A stretch of 64,000 nucleotides of DNA. Origin: Anaerolineae bacterium. Lineage in GTDB: Bacteria > Chloroflexota > Anaerolineae > 4572-78 > J111. A program made the translations under genes and the position numbers. The notes beneath the pieces were generated by a model, which was given only the letters and a program-made list of their open reading frames with translations, did not search any database and was not told the DNA's origin. The stretch lies in NCBI GenBank assembly GCA_023382535.1, contig JAHDWA010000005.1, positions 218,827 to 282,826 of the forward strand, read 5' to 3'. Shown here in pieces: positions 45,869 to 54,038 of the stretch; position 1 is the first letter of the stretch; every line of letters begins with the position of its first letter.

Positions 45869-47182
45869 ATGACCAACATCATTGCCCTCCGCCGTGAAGA
45901 TAAAAATCAATGGGAACGCCGGGTTCCGCTAACCCCCACTCAGGTGGCGACCCTGGCCCAGCAGCCAATCAACTTTCTGGTTCAACCTTCGCCTATTCGG
46001 GCTTTCCCCGATGCGGCCTATGCCGCAGCCGGAGCGACGATTGAAGAAGACCTGTCCGCCGCAGAAGTTGTTTTAGCCATCAAAGAAATTCCGCCCGAGC
46101 TGCTCCAACCCGGCAAAACTTACCTCTTTTTCTCCCACACTATCAAAGGCCAGCCCCACAATATGCCTTTGCTGCGCCGGCTGCTGGAACTGAACTGCCA
46201 ACTGATTGACTACGAGCGGGTGGTAGACGAGCACAACCGGCGGCTCATTTTCTTCGGGCAGCATGCCGGATTGGCCGGCATGATAGATACGCTGCGCGCC
46301 CTGGGCCAGCGGCTGGCGTGGGAAGGTATCGTCACCCCCCTGACCAACCTGCGCCCCACGTATGAATATGCCGACCTGCCTGCCGCGCAAAGCGACCTCC
46401 GCCGCATCGGCCAGCGCCTGGTTGAAGAGGGCTGGCCCCTTGACCTCACCCCGCTGGTCATTGGCCTGGCCGGCTACGGCAACGTCTCGCGGGGAGCGCA
46501 GGCGATTCTCGACCTGCTGCCGGTCCGCCAGATTACGCCCGCCGAGCTGCTCACTCTAAACGAGCGCGAAGACCTCGACCGCAATGTCATCTACAAGGTG
46601 GTGTTCAAAGAAGAGGATACGGTCGAACCCATCACCGAGGGCCAACCGTTTGACCTGGCCGAATTTTTCCAGCACCCGGAGCGGTATCGCTCCAGGTTTG
46701 ACCGGTATTTGCCGCACCTGACCGTGCTGGTCAACTGCATCTATTGGGATGCCCGCTATCCCCGCCTGCTGACCAAAGAGACGGCCCGCCGGCTTTACAG
46801 TGGTGACTCGCCCCCCAAACTCCGCGTCGTCGGCGACATTAGCTGCGACATCGAGGGCGGCATTGAGCCGACGATCAAGGCCACCGAACCGGATGCGCCC
46901 AGCTTCGTCTGGCAGCCGGAAACCGATACCGCTGTAGATGGGGTCGCCGGGGCCGGGCCGGTCATTATGGCCGTTGACAACCTCCCCTGCGAGCTGCCGG
47001 TCGAGTCCTCGACCAGCTTTGGCGAGGCGCTCATGCCCTTCATCCCGGCCCTGGCCGCCTGCGATTTTAGCACAGATTTTGCCGCGTGCGCCCTGCCGCC
47101 GGAGCTAAAACGAGCCACCATTGTTTATCACGGTGAATTAACGCCGGAGTACCGCTATCTAGAAAAACTCATTAACAATTGA
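45869..47182 (+). CDS. Lysine-ketoglutarate reductase-like (LOR) half of the saccharopine pathway
   Basis: 437 residues. The N-terminus (IIALRREDKNQWERRVPLTP) and FFSHTIKGQPHNMPLLRRLL match the alanine-dehydrogenase-like N-domain of lysine-ketoglutarate reductase. A nucleotide-binding GLAGYGNVSRGA segment follows, then YKVVFKEEDTVEP and GDISCDIEGGIEPT, as in the N-terminal half of eukaryotic AASS. It would condense lysine and 2-oxoglutarate to saccharopine. The partner dehydrogenase is encoded next, 84 bp downstream. The start is ATG with CTCC rather than a clear ribosome site. Confidence 0.85.
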   Translation: MTNIIALRREDKNQWERRVPLTPTQVATLAQQPINFLVQPSPIRAFPDAAYAAAGATIEEDLSAAEVVLAIKEIPPELLQPGKTYLFFSHTIKGQPHNMPLLRRLLELNCQLIDYERVVDEHNRRLIFFGQHAGLAGMIDTLRALGQRLAWEGIVTPLTNLRPTYEYADLPAAQSDLRRIGQRLVEEGWPLDLTPLVIGLAGYGNVSRGAQAILDLLPVRQITPAELLTLNEREDLDRNVIYKVVFKEEDTVEPITEGQPFDLAEFFQHPERYRSRFDRYLPHLTVLVNCIYWDARYPRLLTKETARRLYSGDSPPKLRVVGDISCDIEGGIEPTIKATEPDAPSFVWQPETDTAVDGVAGAGPVIMAVDNLPCELPVESSTSFGEALMPFIPALAACDFSTDFAACALPPELKRATIVYHGELTPEYRYLEKLINN

Positions 47183-47256
47183 TCATTGACCGTTGATTAT
47201 TGACAATTTTTAATAGCCAACAGTCAATGGTCAATAGTCAATTGTCAACGTAAGGA
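47181..47256. repeat. Inverted heptamer repeat (ATTGACC / GTCAATG units)
   Basis: The left arm carries TGATCAT, TGACCGT, TGATTAT, TGACAAT and the right arm GTCAATG, GTCAATA, GTCAATT, GTCAACG. The arms are inverted copies and fill almost the entire gap between the two saccharopine-pathway genes. Confidence 0.85.
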
Positions 47257-47266
47257 GACTTCAACG

Positions 47267-48607
47267 ATGAAACGAGTCCTTATTCTCGGAGCGGGGCTGG
47301 TGACCGGCCCCATGGTCCATTACCTGTTAGACAAAGGCTATCACGTCACCGTGGCCAGCCGGACGGTAGCCAAAGCCCAGGCATTGATCGGCGCTCATCC
47401 CAACGCCGAGGCCATCGCCTACGATATCGAAAGCGACCCCGGCGGCGCAACCCTGGCGAAGCTGGTCGGCCAGGCCGATCTGGCGGTCAGCATGCTGCCC
47501 TACATCCACCATCCTGCCGTCGCCAAAGCCTGCATTGCCCAGGGCAAACATATGGTCACGACCTCCTACGTCAGCCCGGCCATGCGCGAGCTGGACGCGG
47601 CGGCCAAGGAAGCCGGGATTGTCATCCTTAACGAGGTCGGGGTTGACCCGGGCATTGACCACATGTCGGCTATGCAGATTATCCACAAGGTCCAGCAGGC
47701 CGGCGGGCACATAGACGGCTTTATGTCCTACTGCGGCGGCCTGCCCGCACCGGAAGCCAACGATAACCCCTTTGGCTACAAATTCTCGTGGAGTCCGCGC
47801 GGCGTGCTGCTGGCGGCGCGCAATGCCGCCCACTACCAGCGCGACGGCCAGGAGGTGAACGTGCCCGGCCAAGAGCTTTTTACCCACTACTGGCTGCTCG
47901 ACGTGGAGGGACTGGGCCAATTTGAAGCCTACCCCAACCGCGATTCGCTGCCGTACCGCGAGGCTTACGGCATCGGCGATGCGGCCACGATGTACCGGGG
48001 CACGCTGCGCAACGGGGGCTGGTGCGACGTGCTGTACAAAATCGCCGCGCTGGGCTTTCTGGACGATCGGCCGTACGACGTCACCGGCAAGACTTACGCC
48101 CACTTCATGCGCGGCCTGCTGCCGCCCGAAATAACCCAAACCAACAACGTCAAAGCCGATGTGGCCGCCCAGCTTGGCGTCGAGCCGGACAGCGCCGTCA
48201 TCAAAAATCTCGACTGGCTGGGCCTGTTTGACGACCGGCCGATTGAAGCGCCGGGCGGCAAAATTTCGCCCCTGGATTTGCTGACCCGGGTCATGCTGGA
48301 GCGCATGCAGTACGCCGAGGGCGAGCGCGATTTGATCATCCTGGTCCATCATTTCGACGCCAGCTATCCCGGCGGCAAAAAGGAGAAGATCTCTTCGACC
48401 CTGATCGCTTTTGGCGAGCCGGGTGGCGACACCGCCATGGCCCGCACCGTCAGCCTGCCGGCGGCCATCGGCGTGGATTTGATCCTCAGCGGCCAGGTTT
48501 CTGCTACCGGCATCCAGACCCCGCTCACACCGATGTGGTACGAGCCGATTTTGGCCGGGTTGAAGGATCGGGGGATTGAGTGTGTGGAGCGGGTGGAAGA
48601 GGGGTAG
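47267..48607 (+). CDS. Saccharopine dehydrogenase (glutamate-forming type)
   Basis: 446 residues. A Rossmann motif VLILGAGLVTGPMVHYL opens the protein, followed by VSMLPYIHHPAVAKACI, MVTTSYVSPAM, EVGVDPGIDHMSAM and FMSYCGGLPAPEANDNPFGYKFSWSP split across one conserved block. These are characteristic of the C-terminal half of AASS and of LYS9-type enzymes. It would oxidise saccharopine to glutamate and aminoadipate semialdehyde, the second step of lysine breakdown, paired with the upstream LOR gene. AAGGAG lies 8 bases before the ATG. Confidence 0.92.
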   Translation: MKRVLILGAGLVTGPMVHYLLDKGYHVTVASRTVAKAQALIGAHPNAEAIAYDIESDPGGATLAKLVGQADLAVSMLPYIHHPAVAKACIAQGKHMVTTSYVSPAMRELDAAAKEAGIVILNEVGVDPGIDHMSAMQIIHKVQQAGGHIDGFMSYCGGLPAPEANDNPFGYKFSWSPRGVLLAARNAAHYQRDGQEVNVPGQELFTHYWLLDVEGLGQFEAYPNRDSLPYREAYGIGDAATMYRGTLRNGGWCDVLYKIAALGFLDDRPYDVTGKTYAHFMRGLLPPEITQTNNVKADVAAQLGVEPDSAVIKNLDWLGLFDDRPIEAPGGKISPLDLLTRVMLERMQYAEGERDLIILVHHFDASYPGGKKEKISSTLIAFGEPGGDTAMARTVSLPAAIGVDLILSGQVSATGIQTPLTPMWYEPILAGLKDRGIECVERVEEG

Positions 48608-48673
48608 GTTTGTTGGTGGGATTGGTTTAGTAATTGTTAGTCAGTTAATCGAGTCAACATTCAGAAACACAAA

Positions 48674-49456
48674 ATGACTCATCGTAAACTATTAAAACAA
48701 GTTGATAAAGAGTTTTATCCCGATTTAGTGGCGGCTGGCGGACTACCTCTTGCATTAAAAAATGCTCTTGATGGTTTTGGACAAATCCTCCCCGTTAATA
48801 CTGTCACTGATGTTAACTTTATTCCTTATGCCAGGGCAGAAGAAGGTTCGCGTTTTTCGCAAGTCTATATCGCCGCCGGAAAGCGCCTGTTTCTTTTTGA
48901 TTTTTGGTCCCAAGGGGTAGTGTTCGCTCATGGCGAAAGTAATAATCTTTCAGATGTTGCTCAGGCTATCTACATCTGGATAAAAGAAAAAGCCTCTATT
49001 GAAACAATGCAAAACCGCTTCAATTTCTTCGTTCCAACCGAGGCTGGTAAGGCCCACGAAGCCGGTACAATTGTTGAGCATCAATGGCAAGGGCTGCTGA
49101 CTCGTTGGAAAGAAGAAGAAAAGCACATTCCTAAAAGTTATCCATCACCGAGACCGCTTATCGAAGCGGCAATGCAACGACCGGAGTTACGCCAGCTCTA
49201 TCCTTTTACAAGCTTAAACCGTTTGTGTTTTAGTCGAACTACTGGCTATCCATTTACTCATGATTGCCCTCAAGCTGAACCATTAGGTAATGGGAAATTC
49301 AGAGGCTACTCTGCACAATTTAATAATGAGCAGAAATATTATGAGATAATAGGCGAGGGCACGGCAGAAGAAGTGATTGAGATGTTAGTTAATCATCTTC
49401 CAGCAGATTGCGGACCAGCTATAAATGGGACAGCTGATGATCTGATAAAAACATAA
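48674..49456 (+). CDS. DUF6193-like protein of unknown function
   Basis: 260 residues, cytoplasmic. The C-terminal half has RPELRQLYPFTSLNRLCFSR and TGYPF, then GTAEEVIEMLVNHLP, resembling DUF6193 proteins often found near actinobacterial natural-product genes. The family assignment is from memory of the pattern. Codon use is distinctly AT-richer than the saccharopine genes before it, so the gene and the following toxin-antitoxin patch look acquired. No ribosome site is evident. Confidence 0.6.
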   Translation: MTHRKLLKQVDKEFYPDLVAAGGLPLALKNALDGFGQILPVNTVTDVNFIPYARAEEGSRFSQVYIAAGKRLFLFDFWSQGVVFAHGESNNLSDVAQAIYIWIKEKASIETMQNRFNFFVPTEAGKAHEAGTIVEHQWQGLLTRWKEEEKHIPKSYPSPRPLIEAAMQRPELRQLYPFTSLNRLCFSRTTGYPFTHDCPQAEPLGNGKFRGYSAQFNNEQKYYEIIGEGTAEEVIEMLVNHLPADCGPAINGTADDLIKT

Positions 49457-49583
49457 CACAAGTTGGGTTCCTTGGGAAAAAACTGGCTACCGATGCAATA
49501 TAGTGTTAAATACTCGAACCTTACAATTGTAAAAAGGCATGTCAGAAAAGGCTGAAAAAAGAGAACATTTGAACCAAATCGGC

Positions 49584-49601
49584 CTCAAACCCGAGTTTGA
49601 G
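49584..49601. promoter_or_regulatory. CTCAAAC-N4-GTTTGAG inverted repeat upstream of higBA (candidate HigA operator)
   Basis: Perfect 7-bp arms lie 72 bases before the toxin start. A TATACAAT-like -10 follows at about 49655-49662. HigA-type antitoxins usually bind such inverted repeats to control their own operon. Confidence 0.45.
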
Positions 49602-49672
49602 CGGCAAGTTTACCTGTTTCAAACCAGATTTTATCTTTTGGCGTTTAACGAAAGCCGTTATACAATTTATCT

Positions 49673-49954
49673 ATGATCCGTTCGTTCAGAGCCAAAGAGA
49701 TTGAGAAAATCTTCAACCGGCAGCGCTCCACCAAACTTCCTCAAGATATTCAACAGGCTGCTTTACGTAAATTGCGAATGATCAACCGGGCGATGACTCT
49801 CCAAGATTTGCAAGTGCCACCGGCTAATCGTTTGGAGAAATTAAGCGGCGACCGGGCCGGTCAGTACAGTATTCGGATTAATGATCAGTGGCGGATTTGT
49901 TTTGAATGGGAAGATGGCGATGCTTATAATGTCGAGCTTGCCGATTATCATTAA
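49673..49954 (+). CDS. higB: HigB-type ribosome-dependent mRNA interferase toxin
   Basis: 93 residues of the RelE/ParE superfamily. The sequence runs IRSFRAKEIEKIFNRQRS, LRMINRAMTLQDLQVPPANR, LEKLSGDRAGQYSIRINDQWRI split in the usual way, and ends VELADYH as typical HigB does. It cleaves translated mRNA when free. Toxin first, antitoxin 11 bp downstream is the normal hig order. The ATG follows ATTTATCT with no ribosome site, which may keep toxin output low. Confidence 0.93.
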   Translation: MIRSFRAKEIEKIFNRQRSTKLPQDIQQAALRKLRMINRAMTLQDLQVPPANRLEKLSGDRAGQYSIRINDQWRICFEWEDGDAYNVELADYH

Positions 49955-49965
49955 GGGGAATAGGG

Positions 49966-50274
49966 ATGAGTGAAGAAAAGTTGAAGCCGGTCCATCCGGG
50001 AGAAATATTGTTAGAAGAATTTTTAAAGCCAATGGGGCTAAGTCAAAATCACCTGGCTTTGAGAATAGGAGTACCGGCCCGCCGGATCAATGAAATCGTG
50101 TTGGGCAAACGGGGCATCACGGCTGATACCGCCCTGCGCCTGGGACGCTATTTTGGGATGTCGCCTCAGTTCTGGCTGGGGTTGCAAATGGATTATGATT
50201 TGGATGTGACGGCAGATAAGTTAGCCGAACGGCTGGAGCAAGAGGTGCGTCCCTATCAACTAAAAGCTGCTTGA
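49966..50274 (+). CDS. higA: HigA-type antitoxin, XRE-family
   Basis: 102 residues. VHPGEILLEEFLKPMGLSQN is the family hallmark, followed by the helix-turn-helix (LALRIGVPARRINEIVLGKRG), TADTALRLGRYFGMSPQFWLGLQ split across one block, and a C-terminal helical tail. It neutralises HigB and represses the operon. AAGGGGAATAGGG provides a good ribosome site. Confidence 0.95.
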   Translation: MSEEKLKPVHPGEILLEEFLKPMGLSQNHLALRIGVPARRINEIVLGKRGITADTALRLGRYFGMSPQFWLGLQMDYDLDVTADKLAERLEQEVRPYQLKAA

Positions 50275-50460
50275 GAAGCCTCTCCAGCGTGTAGGTGGGT
50301 CGAGGTGACGAGATGCAACACCCTTCGAGGTGACACAGACACAACGTCTGGTTAAGTTTCACTGCGCTCAACCTATCCTGCACTCTGGGCAATCGGATTT
50401 GCTTAATTGGGGTGGGGAAATTAAGTTTTAAAGTATTCTTAAGAGCCAAGAGGTGTAAAG

Positions 50461-50691
50461 ATGTCAGCCGAAACTCAAGCATTGGAAAAAATTGTTGTTC
50501 AGGCCCAACAACTGTCGCCTGAATATCGTTTGCGGCTTATCCAACGTATTACCGATACGCTTATTACGTCTTTCCCTCGACAATCAAAGCCGCTACAGTT
50601 TGGAAAATATAAAACTGGCAAAATGTCCACCTTAGAAGATTTTGCGATTGCGGAGTGGAAACCAACAGATAGAGACCTCAATGGCGAATAA
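50461..50691 (+). CDS. Small antitoxin-like protein paired with a PIN-domain toxin
   Basis: 76 residues. The helical N-terminus (LEKIVVQAQQLSPEYRLRLI) resembles the DUF2281/VapB-like antitoxins, followed by a positively charged, probably disordered tail (FGKYKTGKMSTLEDF) that would wrap the toxin. Its last 11 bases overlap the PIN-domain gene. AGAGGTG lies 8 bases before the ATG. Confidence 0.75.
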   Translation: MSAETQALEKIVVQAQQLSPEYRLRLIQRITDTLITSFPRQSKPLQFGKYKTGKMSTLEDFAIAEWKPTDRDLNGE

Positions 50692-51091
50692 ATATATTCT
50701 CGACACACACACTTTGGTATGGTATTTGGAAGGTAATCCGAGTTTAGGTCGGCGCGCCAAAGCAACAATGGCCGCAGCCAGCAGTGAAATGGTTTTACCG
50801 CTTATCACTTTGGCGGAAGCAGCCTATCTTATTGAAAAAGAACGTCTTGGAATTCCGACTGTATCCGATTTACTGGCCGATATAAGTAATGATGACAGGA
50901 TTGAGGTTCACGAACTTACTCTGGAAGTGTTTGAGCGAAGTTTGACTCCAGAAGAGTTACGAATTCCCGAATTACACGATAGATTTATTGTGAGCACCGG
51001 CCTCCATTTGCAGGATTTGGGGCATACCGTAACAATTCTAACTAAAGATAAATCTATTACCGATGCTGAAGTTCTCCCTGTTATCTGGTGA
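50681..51091 (+). CDS. PIN-domain ribonuclease toxin, VapC-like
   Basis: 136 residues from ATG 50681. The acidic PIN residues are visible: Asp in YILDTHTLVWYL, Glu in TLAEAAYLIEK and Asp in ELHDRFIVSTG, then Asp in ILTKDKSI. The protein would cut RNA when not bound by the upstream 76-residue partner, with which it overlaps by 11 bases. Together with higBA it forms a tandem of two toxin-antitoxin pairs in an AT-richer stretch. Confidence 0.9.
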   Translation: MANKYILDTHTLVWYLEGNPSLGRRAKATMAAASSEMVLPLITLAEAAYLIEKERLGIPTVSDLLADISNDDRIEVHELTLEVFERSLTPEELRIPELHDRFIVSTGLHLQDLGHTVTILTKDKSITDAEVLPVIW

Positions 51092-51106
51092 CGGTAGCAG
51101 GTTACC

Positions 51107-51865
51107 ATGACCGACCTCCTCACCCTCCACAAAGTCAGCAAAAGTTTTGAAAGCCTGCTCGCCGTCAACGACGTTTCGTTGAGCATCCAGCCGGGCCAGA
51201 TTGTCGGCTTGATCGGGCCGAACGGCAGCGGCAAGTCCACCCTGCTCAATCTGATTTCAGGCGTCCTGCCGCTGGACGGCGGGCGCATCACTTTTGACGG
51301 GCACGACATCACCCGCCGCTCCGCCGACGAGATTTTTCAACGGGGCCTGGTGCGCAGCTTTCAGGACCCGTCGCTCTTTTTTCGCATGACCGTGCTCGAC
51401 AACGCCCTCCTGCCGGTCAAACGCCAGGCGGGCGAGAGTCCGGCCCATGCCCCCCTGCACCGGCGCTGGACGCCCCAGGAAAGTACTCTGGCCGCCGCTG
51501 CCGGGAAAACGCTCGACGAGCTGCAGTTGGGCCGGCACTACAAGGTCCGGGCCTCGGACCTGTCCGGCGGGCAAATGAAGCTGCTGGAATTGGGCCGCAG
51601 CCTGATGGGCGAGCCGAAGCTCTTGCTGCTCGACGAGCCGACCGCCGGGGTGGCCCCCAAGCTGGCCTACACCATCTTCGAGGAAATCGAGCGTCTGCGC
51701 CAAAGCCTGGGTCTGACCTTTGTCATCATCGAGCACCGCCTGGAAATCCTGTTCGACTTTGTGGACACGGTGTTTGTCATGCACGCCGGCAGCCTCCTCG
51801 CCCACGGCACGCCCGCCGAGATTTCGGCCAACGCCCGGGTGCGGGAGATTTATTTTGGAGATTGA
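51107..51865 (+). CDS. Branched-chain amino acid-type ABC transporter ATPase, LivG-like
   Basis: 252 residues. Walker A GPNGSGKST is at 37-45, the LivG-specific VRSFQDPSLFFRMTVLDNAL stretch follows, then the signature LSGGQMKLLELGRSL, Walker B LLLLDEPTAGVAP and H-loop IIEHRLEIL. The C-terminus (ISANARVREIYFGD) is typical of LivG. No LivH, LivM or LivK gene lies in the window, so this ATPase pair is separated from its permease. It starts 16 bases after the PIN toxin gene. Confidence 0.93.
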   Translation: MTDLLTLHKVSKSFESLLAVNDVSLSIQPGQIVGLIGPNGSGKSTLLNLISGVLPLDGGRITFDGHDITRRSADEIFQRGLVRSFQDPSLFFRMTVLDNALLPVKRQAGESPAHAPLHRRWTPQESTLAAAAGKTLDELQLGRHYKVRASDLSGGQMKLLELGRSLMGEPKLLLLDEPTAGVAPKLAYTIFEEIERLRQSLGLTFVIIEHRLEILFDFVDTVFVMHAGSLLAHGTPAEISANARVREIYFGD

Positions 51866-51873
51866 CCGCAGAT

Positions 51874-51955
51874 GGCAGACCGCCGACCGCCGTCAAAGTA
51901 ATGAAACTGTCCATCGAGGTGGTCAGCGGTCGGTGGTCGGCAGTCAAGGGGGTAA
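51874..51955. repeat. Inverted GACCGCC / GGTCGGT heptamer repeat between the Liv ATPase genes
   Basis: Left arm units GACCGCC, GACCGCC; right arm units CAGCGGT, CGGTGGT, CGGCAGT in inverted complement. The unit is shared with the element at 34280-34427. Confidence 0.8.
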
Positions 51956-51959
51956 ATAC

Positions 51960-52706
51960 TTGAGTTTGCTAACAATTAACGGACTGACCGCCGGCTACGG
52001 CAAATTGGAGGTCCTGCACGGCATCAGCCTGGCGGTTGAGCCGGGGCAGTTTGTCGCCATCCTGGGGCCGAACGGCAGCGGCAAAAGCACGCTGGTTAAA
52101 TCGGTGTTTGGGCTGACCCGTATCTTTGGCGGCTCGATTGCCGTCGAGAGTATGCCCCTGGTTGGACTGCCGACAGAGAAAATCGGCAGGCAGGGCTTAG
52201 CTTACATTCCGCAGCGGGAAAATGTATTCACCAGCATGACCATCCGTGATAACCTGCTGCTGGCCGGGCGCAAATTGGGCCAGGCCGCCGCCGCCCGGTC
52301 TCTGGACGAGGTATACCAGTTGTTTCCAATCCTCGAACAGCGGCAAGCCCAGCGAGCGGGCCGGCTCAGCGGCGGCGAGCGCCAGATGCTGGCCATTGCC
52401 CTGGGCTGGCTCTCCCGTCCCCGGCTTATGCTGCTCGACGAACCCAGCGCCGGGCTGTCACCCCTCTTTGTTAAAGAGATTTTCCGGGTGCTGCGCCACC
52501 TGTGCGACGGCGGCCTGACCCTGGTCGTCGTCGAGCAAAACGCCCGCAGCGTCCTGCGCTGGTGCGACTATGCCTACGTGCTCCGTGAAGGCCAGGTGGC
52601 CTTTCAGGGCACGTCTGCCGATATTTTGGCCGACGAGGAGACGGTCAAGGGGTATCTTGGAGTTGGCAGGGTTAGCCCCGAGCTGAAGCTCAGGGCTGAT
52701 AGCTAA
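51960..52706 (+). CDS. Branched-chain amino acid-type ABC transporter ATPase, LivF-like
   Basis: 248 residues from TTG 51960, which has AAGGGGG 8 bases upstream; the longer open frame runs back through the repeat and into livG. Walker A GPNGSGKST, the LivF marker GLAYIPQRENVFTSMTIRDN, the signature LSGGERQMLAIAL, Walker B LMLLDEPSAGLSP and H-loop VVEQNARSVL are all present. It forms the ATPase heterodimer with the LivG-like protein for uptake of branched-chain amino acids or similar solutes. Confidence 0.93.
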   Translation: MSLLTINGLTAGYGKLEVLHGISLAVEPGQFVAILGPNGSGKSTLVKSVFGLTRIFGGSIAVESMPLVGLPTEKIGRQGLAYIPQRENVFTSMTIRDNLLLAGRKLGQAAAARSLDEVYQLFPILEQRQAQRAGRLSGGERQMLAIALGWLSRPRLMLLDEPSAGLSPLFVKEIFRVLRHLCDGGLTLVVVEQNARSVLRWCDYAYVLREGQVAFQGTSADILADEETVKGYLGVGRVSPELKLRADS

Positions 52707-52752
52707 AGTATGCTGAAGCACACTAAAAGCGGAACAAATAGGGCGGAGTTCG

Positions 52753-52801
52753 AGTCGGCTTGAGCCGACTTGAGTTACCAGCCTGAGATTTCAATCTCAG
52801 G
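52753..52801. repeat. Two perfect hairpins downstream of the LivF-like gene
   Basis: AGTCGGCT/AGCCGACT (52753-52770) and CCTGAGAT/ATCTCAGG (52782-52801), both with short loops and without T tracts. They may shield the 3' end of the Liv mRNA. Confidence 0.6.
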
Positions 52802-52852
52802 GGCAGGAATTCCTCAGCGGTTCTGCGGTGAATTAAAAGGGAGAGATAAAAT

Positions 52853-53869
52853 TTGACACATCATTCGCTCAGCATCGCCTTCCAAACTGACAAACCGATT
52901 TCCGCTTACGGCCCCCTGGCGGCAGTGGCGGAGACCTATGGCTTTGACGGGGTCAGCGTTTACAATGATATGCTCTACCAGCCCGCCTGGCTGCCCCTGC
53001 TGGAGATGGCCCGGCAGACGCGCCGGGTGCGACTGGGGCCGGCAGCCGTCAATCCTTTCACCTGCCACCCGCTGAACATTGCCGGGAACATTGCCCTGAT
53101 TGACGAAGCCTCGCAGGGACGGGCTTACCTGGGGCTGGCTCGCGGCAGTTGGCTGGATTTTGTGGGGCTTGAACCGGCTCGGCCGGTGACGGCGCTGCGC
53201 GAAGCGTTTGCATGCATTCGCCATTTGCTGAGCGGCTCCACCGAGGCTTACCCCGGCGAAATCTTTTCCCTGGCCGGCGGCGAGTCGCTGCGCTGGCCGG
53301 TTTACCGCGCCGACATCCCTTTTTTATTAGGCACCTGGGGAGCGAAAACGATCCATGCCTGCGTGCCCTATTGTAGTGAGATCAAAATTGGCGGGACAGC
53401 CAACCCCGGCGTGATCCCCCAAATTCAAAAGGCGGTAGCCGAGGCTGCCCGACGGGCGGGTCGTGATCCTGCCGGAATTGGAATTGTCGTCGGGGCGGTA
53501 ACGGTGGTAGACCGGGACGGGCAGGCAGCTCGCCAACTGGCTCGGCGCGAGGCGGCGCTCTATCTGTCGGTGATTGCCCAATTAGACCACAGTCTGGGCA
53601 TCGAGCCGGAATTACTGAGCCGCATTAACGAGGCGTCGGCCCGTTTTGATTACGACCGGGTTGGAACCTACATTTCGGATGCGCTGCTGCGCCGCCTGGC
53701 TTTTGCCGGAACGCCCGACGAGGTAGCGGCCCAGGCCGCCGAACTGTTTGAAGCCGGCGCGGAGCGGGTCGAATTTGGCACGCCGCATGGGCTGACCAAA
53801 GAGGAAGGCCTGCGCCTGCTCGGCGAGCGGGTGCTGCCGGCGCTGCATGAGTATGTCGGCAAAAGTTAA
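52853..53869 (+). CDS. LLM-class flavin-dependent oxidoreductase (second copy)
   Basis: 338 residues of the luciferase-like barrel, distantly related to the protein at 41940-42938. YGFDGVSVYNDMLYQP and RLGPAAVNPFTCHPLNIAGN mark the flavin/F420-binding face, then AYLGLARGSWLDFVG, DIPFLLGTWGAK and FAGTPDEVAAQAAELFEAGA. The reaction class is hydride transfer with F420 or FMN; the substrate is unknown. TTG start with GGGAGAG 8-9 bases upstream. Confidence 0.87.
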   Translation: MTHHSLSIAFQTDKPISAYGPLAAVAETYGFDGVSVYNDMLYQPAWLPLLEMARQTRRVRLGPAAVNPFTCHPLNIAGNIALIDEASQGRAYLGLARGSWLDFVGLEPARPVTALREAFACIRHLLSGSTEAYPGEIFSLAGGESLRWPVYRADIPFLLGTWGAKTIHACVPYCSEIKIGGTANPGVIPQIQKAVAEAARRAGRDPAGIGIVVGAVTVVDRDGQAARQLARREAALYLSVIAQLDHSLGIEPELLSRINEASARFDYDRVGTYISDALLRRLAFAGTPDEVAAQAAELFEAGAERVEFGTPHGLTKEEGLRLLGERVLPALHEYVGKS

Positions 53870-53879
53870 AATCGCGAGT

Positions 53880-53908
53880 TTGACTCGCCTCCTGAGCCTG
53901 GGTATACT
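53880..53908 (+). promoter_or_regulatory. Sigma-70-type promoter ahead of the slyD leader
   Basis: TTGACT, 17-bp spacer, TATACT. The predicted start point (about 53915) lies just before a 13-codon frame and an intrinsic terminator that precede slyD. Confidence 0.7.
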
Positions 53909-53941
53909 CTCGACCGATGTTGTTAGTTCTTACGCAGCTAC

Positions 53942-53979
53942 GCCGTTCGGACTAGTAAGTCCGGGCGGCTTTTGTTTTT
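53942..53979 (+). terminator. Rho-independent terminator between the LLM gene and slyD
   Basis: GCCGTTCGGACT, loop AGTA, AGTCCGGGCGGC and then TTTTGTTTTT. It lies downstream of the 53880 promoter, so it can end both the LLM transcript and a short leader transcript. Confidence 0.85.
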
Positions 53980-54038
53980 GGGCCTCATTGCGTTAAAGCT
54001 GATCGCAAATAAATTTATTAAAAGAAAGAGAATAACCA

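Noticed and set aside
47327..48352. 341-codon open frame on the minus strand opposite the saccharopine dehydrogenase gene
   Set aside because: It is a shadow of a GC-rich coding gene; its composition is biased (His/Val/Gly/Gln) and no domain is visible. The plus-strand protein is clearly conserved.
48674..49456. DUF6193-like gene considered as part of a natural-product cluster
   Set aside because: No synthase, tailoring or transport genes of such a cluster are next to it; neighbours are lysine catabolism and toxin-antitoxin genes.
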